From Betaproteobacteria bacterium (lineage in GTDB: Bacteria; Pseudomonadota; Gammaproteobacteria; Burkholderiales; Usitatibacteraceae), in assembly GCA_012274175.1 (NCBI GenBank), contig JAAOZZ010000072.1:1-6722 (forward strand): a stretch of DNA of 6,722 bases. The letters run 5' to 3'. Of this stretch, positions 4,166 to 6,722 are shown in pieces; positions within the stretch are counted from its first letter, which is position 1, and each line of letters begins with the position of its first letter. The notes under the pieces are model-generated. The model searched no databases. It saw nothing but the letters and a program-made list of their open reading frames with translations, and was not told where the DNA came from. A program made the translations under genes and the position numbers.

Positions 4166-6722
4166 TCAAGCGGCGTCGAGATACGCGTTCAGGCGCGCCC
4201 ACTCCTCGCGGAGCACGATCATGGCGGCCGCGACGGTCGTCGAGTCGTTCGCCCGGCTCGCATGCCCGATGCGCTCGCAGATGCTGGCGAAATCGAATGC
4301 GCCGACCAACCGGCTGGCGCCCATCATGCGGTGGGTTGCGCGCGTGACCAGGGGAACGTCCCGGGCGGCGACGGCCTGCTCCACCATGGCCATATCGGCG
4401 TCGTTGGTGCGCCGGAAGTCGTGGAGGATCTCCAGCTCCAGCTTCACGTTGCCCCCCAGGATCTTGGCCAGCACCGAGCGATCGATGGGGGCGGGAGGCG
4501 TGTCGGCCGGCGTGGCGTGCTGCTCGCCGTGCTTCGGGATCGGCAGCCATCGGTCGAATCGCTTCAGGATCTCGGAGAGCTCGACCGGCTTCACGAGGCA
4601 GTCGTCCATGCCGGCCGCGAGGCAGGTCGCGCTCTCGCTGCCCAGGGCGTTGGCGGTGCAGGAAATGATCGGGGTGCGCCGGGCGCCCGCGGCGGATTCC
4701 AGCTCGCGGATGCAGCGGGCCAGCTCGTAGCCGTCCATCTCCGGCATGTTGCAGTCGGTGATGACCATGGAAAATCGCCCCGACTTCCACTTCTCCAGCG
4801 CCTCGATGCCGTTGCCCGCGCTCTCCGCGGCGTAGCCCAGCGCGTTCACCTGGCGCACGAGGAGCGTCCGGTTGGTCGGGTGGTCGTCGACCACGAGGAC
4901 CAGGGTTCCCTCGGCCTCGGCCTGCGCGACGCTCGGCGCCATGCGGCGCATCTTCGCCGTGATGCTCAGGCGGTCGCGCGCGCTGTCGATATCGTTTTTC
5001 GGCAGGTCGTTCGGGTCGGCGATCGGCAGGGACAGGTCGAGGATCATGGTGGTGCCCCGGCCCGGCTCGCTCACCATCTCGACCGTGCCCCCCATCATTT
5101 CGGCCAGGCGCCGGCAGATCGTGAGGCCGAGCCCGGTGCCGCCCGCGCGACGTGACGATTCGCCGTTCCCCTGGCTGAAGGGCTGGAAGAGCTGCTCCTG
5201 GTCCTTCGGCGAGATGCCGATGCCGGTATCCGTCACCAGGAATCGCACCCGGTCCCGGCCATCGTCGTGCGCCATCAGTTGCGCCCGCATCTCGATCCAG
5301 CCCCGGTTGGTGAACTTGAGCGCGTTGCTCATGAAGTTGCCCAGGATCTGCCGCAGCCGCAGGGGATCGACCAGGAGCGCGGGGCTGATCCGCGGATCCA
5401 CGCTGTGCTTGAGCAACAGGCCCTTGGCGCTCGCGCTGCCGGCGTAGATGTTGTGGACATGCCCGAACACCTCCTCGATCGAGGCCGTCTCCGCGTGGAT
5501 CTCCAGCTTGCCCGCCTCGATCTTGGAGAAGTCGAGGATGTCGTCGATGATGCGCAGCAGCGACTTGCCCGATTCGCGCACGATCTCGATGGTGGTGCGC
5601 TGCTCGGGATCGAGCTTCGTGAGGCTCACCAGCTCGAGCAGGCCGAACATGCCGTTCATCGGCGTGCGGATCTCGTGGCTCATGGTGGCGAGGAACGTGC
5701 TCTTGGCCCGGTCCGCGGAGACCGCCGATTCCTTCGCCTGCTGGAGCGCGTCCAGCAGGCGCCTTTCATCGCTGATGTCGCGGACATAGCCGTTCACCAG
5801 GATGCTGCCGTCTTCCTCCTTCTGGACGGAGGCGTCGTGGTGCAGCCATCTCACCGTGCCGTCGGCGTGGGTGGTCCGGTAGTCGCGGCTCACGGGGGTT
5901 ATCGATTTCGTCGATTCGGCCATCGCCGCCACGAATCCCGGCCGGTCGCGCTCGTCGATGGTTTCCACCAGCGCGTTCCAGTTCGGAGGCGCGTCTCCGG
6001 CATCGGGATCGGCGCGGCGAATCCGGCTGACACCGGCGCTCACGAACGTGATCTGCGGCGTTCCGTGGGGGACGATCTTCATCTGGTACATCGCGCCGGG
6101 CAGGCTGTCGGCCATGATCCGGAGCTTGCGTTCGGTTTGCCGGAGCGCCCGCGCCTGCAGCAGGTAGCCGAGGTAGCCGGGGACCAGGATCATCACGCCG
6201 ATCAGGAGGGCGGCGACGAGAACCCCGATGCCTGTCTTTTGGCTAAGCTCCGCATCCGCGGTGCGCAGCGCGAGCAACCCGATCTCTTCGTGGCGCATTT
6301 GCGCGGTGACGGAGTAGATCTTCGCGCTGATTTCCAGCGCGTCGCCCGCGGCCGCACGGGCCTGGACCAGGTCGATCTTCCGGGTTCCCCGCAGCCGTTC
6401 GCCCTCGTCCATGATGTCGCGGCGCAAGACGATCAAGCGCTCCAGCACGGATATGCGCAGCTGTTGGCCCGGATTGTCCCGGGTCTGGCGCTTCACGCGG
6501 GCGACGGCGCTTTCCATTCCCTGGAGGGCCTGGTTGCGCACCTTGAGGGACCATTCGGCACCCGACAGCAGAAAACTGCGCTGGGCCGCATCGGCGCTGC
6601 CCACGGTCTCGTAGATCTCCCCGATATCCTGGAGCACAGCCTGCGTGCGGGCGATCGACGCCGAGGAGATCTCGAACTTGGCGGTGGTGTCGTAGAGCGT
6701 CCAGGCCGCCGCCGACAACATC
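4166..6722 (-). CDS. Hybrid sensor histidine kinase (CHASE3-PAS-HisKA-HATPase-REC-HPt), N-terminus cut off
   Basis: This is an inner-membrane phosphorelay kinase with 851 visible residues. The window ends at an ATG, but the first residues (LSAAAWTLY) look like the end of a first transmembrane helix, so the true start probably lies beyond the edge. About 20-160 form a periplasmic CHASE3-like all-helical sensor, and 163-188 are a transmembrane helix. About 200-320 form a PAS domain (DGTVRWLHHDASV, then GYVRDISDERR). HisKA has phospho-acceptor His349 (MSHEIRTPMNG). HATPase has N box Asn466, G1 DTGIG at 498-502, F box LFQPFSQ at 511-517 and G2 GGTGLGL at 527-533. REC (about 606-727) has acidic Asp612/Asp613, phospho-acceptor Asp656 (DCNMPEMDG) and Lys711. 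A C-terminal HPt domain (about 747-850) has His797. The catalytic set is complete. The HPt box reads HRMMGAS, with Met in place of the common Lys. Such kinases (BvgS, ArcB, EvgS class) pass phosphate to a separate regulator, which is not in the window. The ligand is unknown. Confidence 0.95.
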   Translation of the reverse strand, partial: MLSAAAWTLYDTTAKFEISSASIARTQAVLQDIGEIYETVGSADAAQRSFLLSGAEWSLKVRNQALQGMESAVARVKRQTRDNPGQQLRISVLERLIVLRRDIMDEGERLRGTRKIDLVQARAAAGDALEISAKIYSVTAQMRHEEIGLLALRTADAELSQKTGIGVLVAALLIGVMILVPGYLGYLLQARALRQTERKLRIMADSLPGAMYQMKIVPHGTPQITFVSAGVSRIRRADPDAGDAPPNWNALVETIDERDRPGFVAAMAESTKSITPVSRDYRTTHADGTVRWLHHDASVQKEEDGSILVNGYVRDISDERRLLDALQQAKESAVSADRAKSTFLATMSHEIRTPMNGMFGLLELVSLTKLDPEQRTTIEIVRESGKSLLRIIDDILDFSKIEAGKLEIHAETASIEEVFGHVHNIYAGSASAKGLLLKHSVDPRISPALLVDPLRLRQILGNFMSNALKFTNRGWIEMRAQLMAHDDGRDRVRFLVTDTGIGISPKDQEQLFQPFSQGNGESSRRAGGTGLGLTICRRLAEMMGGTVEMVSEPGRGTTMILDLSLPIADPNDLPKNDIDSARDRLSITAKMRRMAPSVAQAEAEGTLVLVVDDHPTNRTLLVRQVNALGYAAESAGNGIEALEKWKSGRFSMVITDCNMPEMDGYELARCIRELESAAGARRTPIISCTANALGSESATCLAAGMDDCLVKPVELSEILKRFDRWLPIPKHGEQHATPADTPPAPIDRSVLAKILGGNVKLELEILHDFRRTNDADMAMVEQAVAARDVPLVTRATHRMMGASRLVGAFDFASICERIGHASRANDSTTVAAAMIVLREEWARLNAYLDAA

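Noticed and set aside
3935..5155. A 406-codon open frame on the plus strand opposite the kinase gene and BON leader
   Set aside because: The translation is low-complexity Arg/Gly/His/Asp-rich and lies antisense to conserved REC, HPt and HATPase motifs. It is a shadow of codon bias.
6719..6721. The ATG at the window edge as the true start of the kinase
   Set aside because: The following residues look like the last part of a transmembrane helix, and a CHASE3 sensor needs a full first membrane helix and cytoplasmic start. The gene very probably begins outside the window.
1..6722. A novel defence, mobile or secondary-metabolite system
   Set aside because: All six protein genes belong to well-known families (adaptor, ABC ATPase, ABC permease, pilin, BON lipoprotein, hybrid kinase). 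No nuclease, transposase, integrase, toxin or CRISPR-like repeat was seen.

Overview
This window is GC-rich, densely coded chromosomal DNA from a proteobacterium. A betaproteobacterium is my best guess. The pilin resembles the Neisseria PilE / betaproteobacterial PilA type in both halves, the short BON lipoprotein has a Gram-negative lipobox, and the transporter is a tripartite MacA/MacB-type system that needs an outer membrane. The taxonomic call is inference, since no rRNA or other marker gene is present.

Layout. (1) Positions 1-2973, plus strand: a three-gene operon encoding a periplasmic adaptor (5' end cut off), a LolD/MacB-type ABC ATPase and a MacB-type permease. The junctions overlap by 4 and 1 bases, so translation is probably coupled. 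The ATPase and permease are separate proteins, whereas in E. coli MacB they are fused. (2) Positions 2974-3166: a 193-base gap with an AT-rich promoter-like patch, two small hairpins, a very strong intrinsic terminator (13-bp stem, 7 T) and a second promoter-like -10 element just before the next gene. (3) Positions 3167-3658, plus strand: a type IVa pilin-like protein. (4) Positions 3666-4013, minus strand: a small outer-membrane lipoprotein with one BON domain, converging on the pilin with only 7 bases between stops. (5) Positions 4014-4165: a short gap with two small inverted repeats and a period-8 ATGGG triplication. (6) Positions 4166-6722, minus strand: a large hybrid sensor kinase, cut off at its N-terminus, ordered CHASE3 - TM - PAS - HisKA - HATPase - REC - HPt.

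Working together. The three transporter proteins should form one export machine, the adaptor linking the inner-membrane ABC complex to a TolC-like channel not seen here. The pilin, BON lipoprotein and kinase are all envelope-associated, but nothing in the sequence ties them into one pathway. The kinase has a full His-Asp-His relay and no output regulator in the window, so its target lies elsewhere.

I see no mobile element, CRISPR array, tRNA or rRNA, and no clear sign of a new multi-gene system. The observation most worth a check is the promoter-plus-terminator unit at about 3021-3135, which could encode a roughly 80-nt small RNA. The possible leaderless start of the pilin gene is second.
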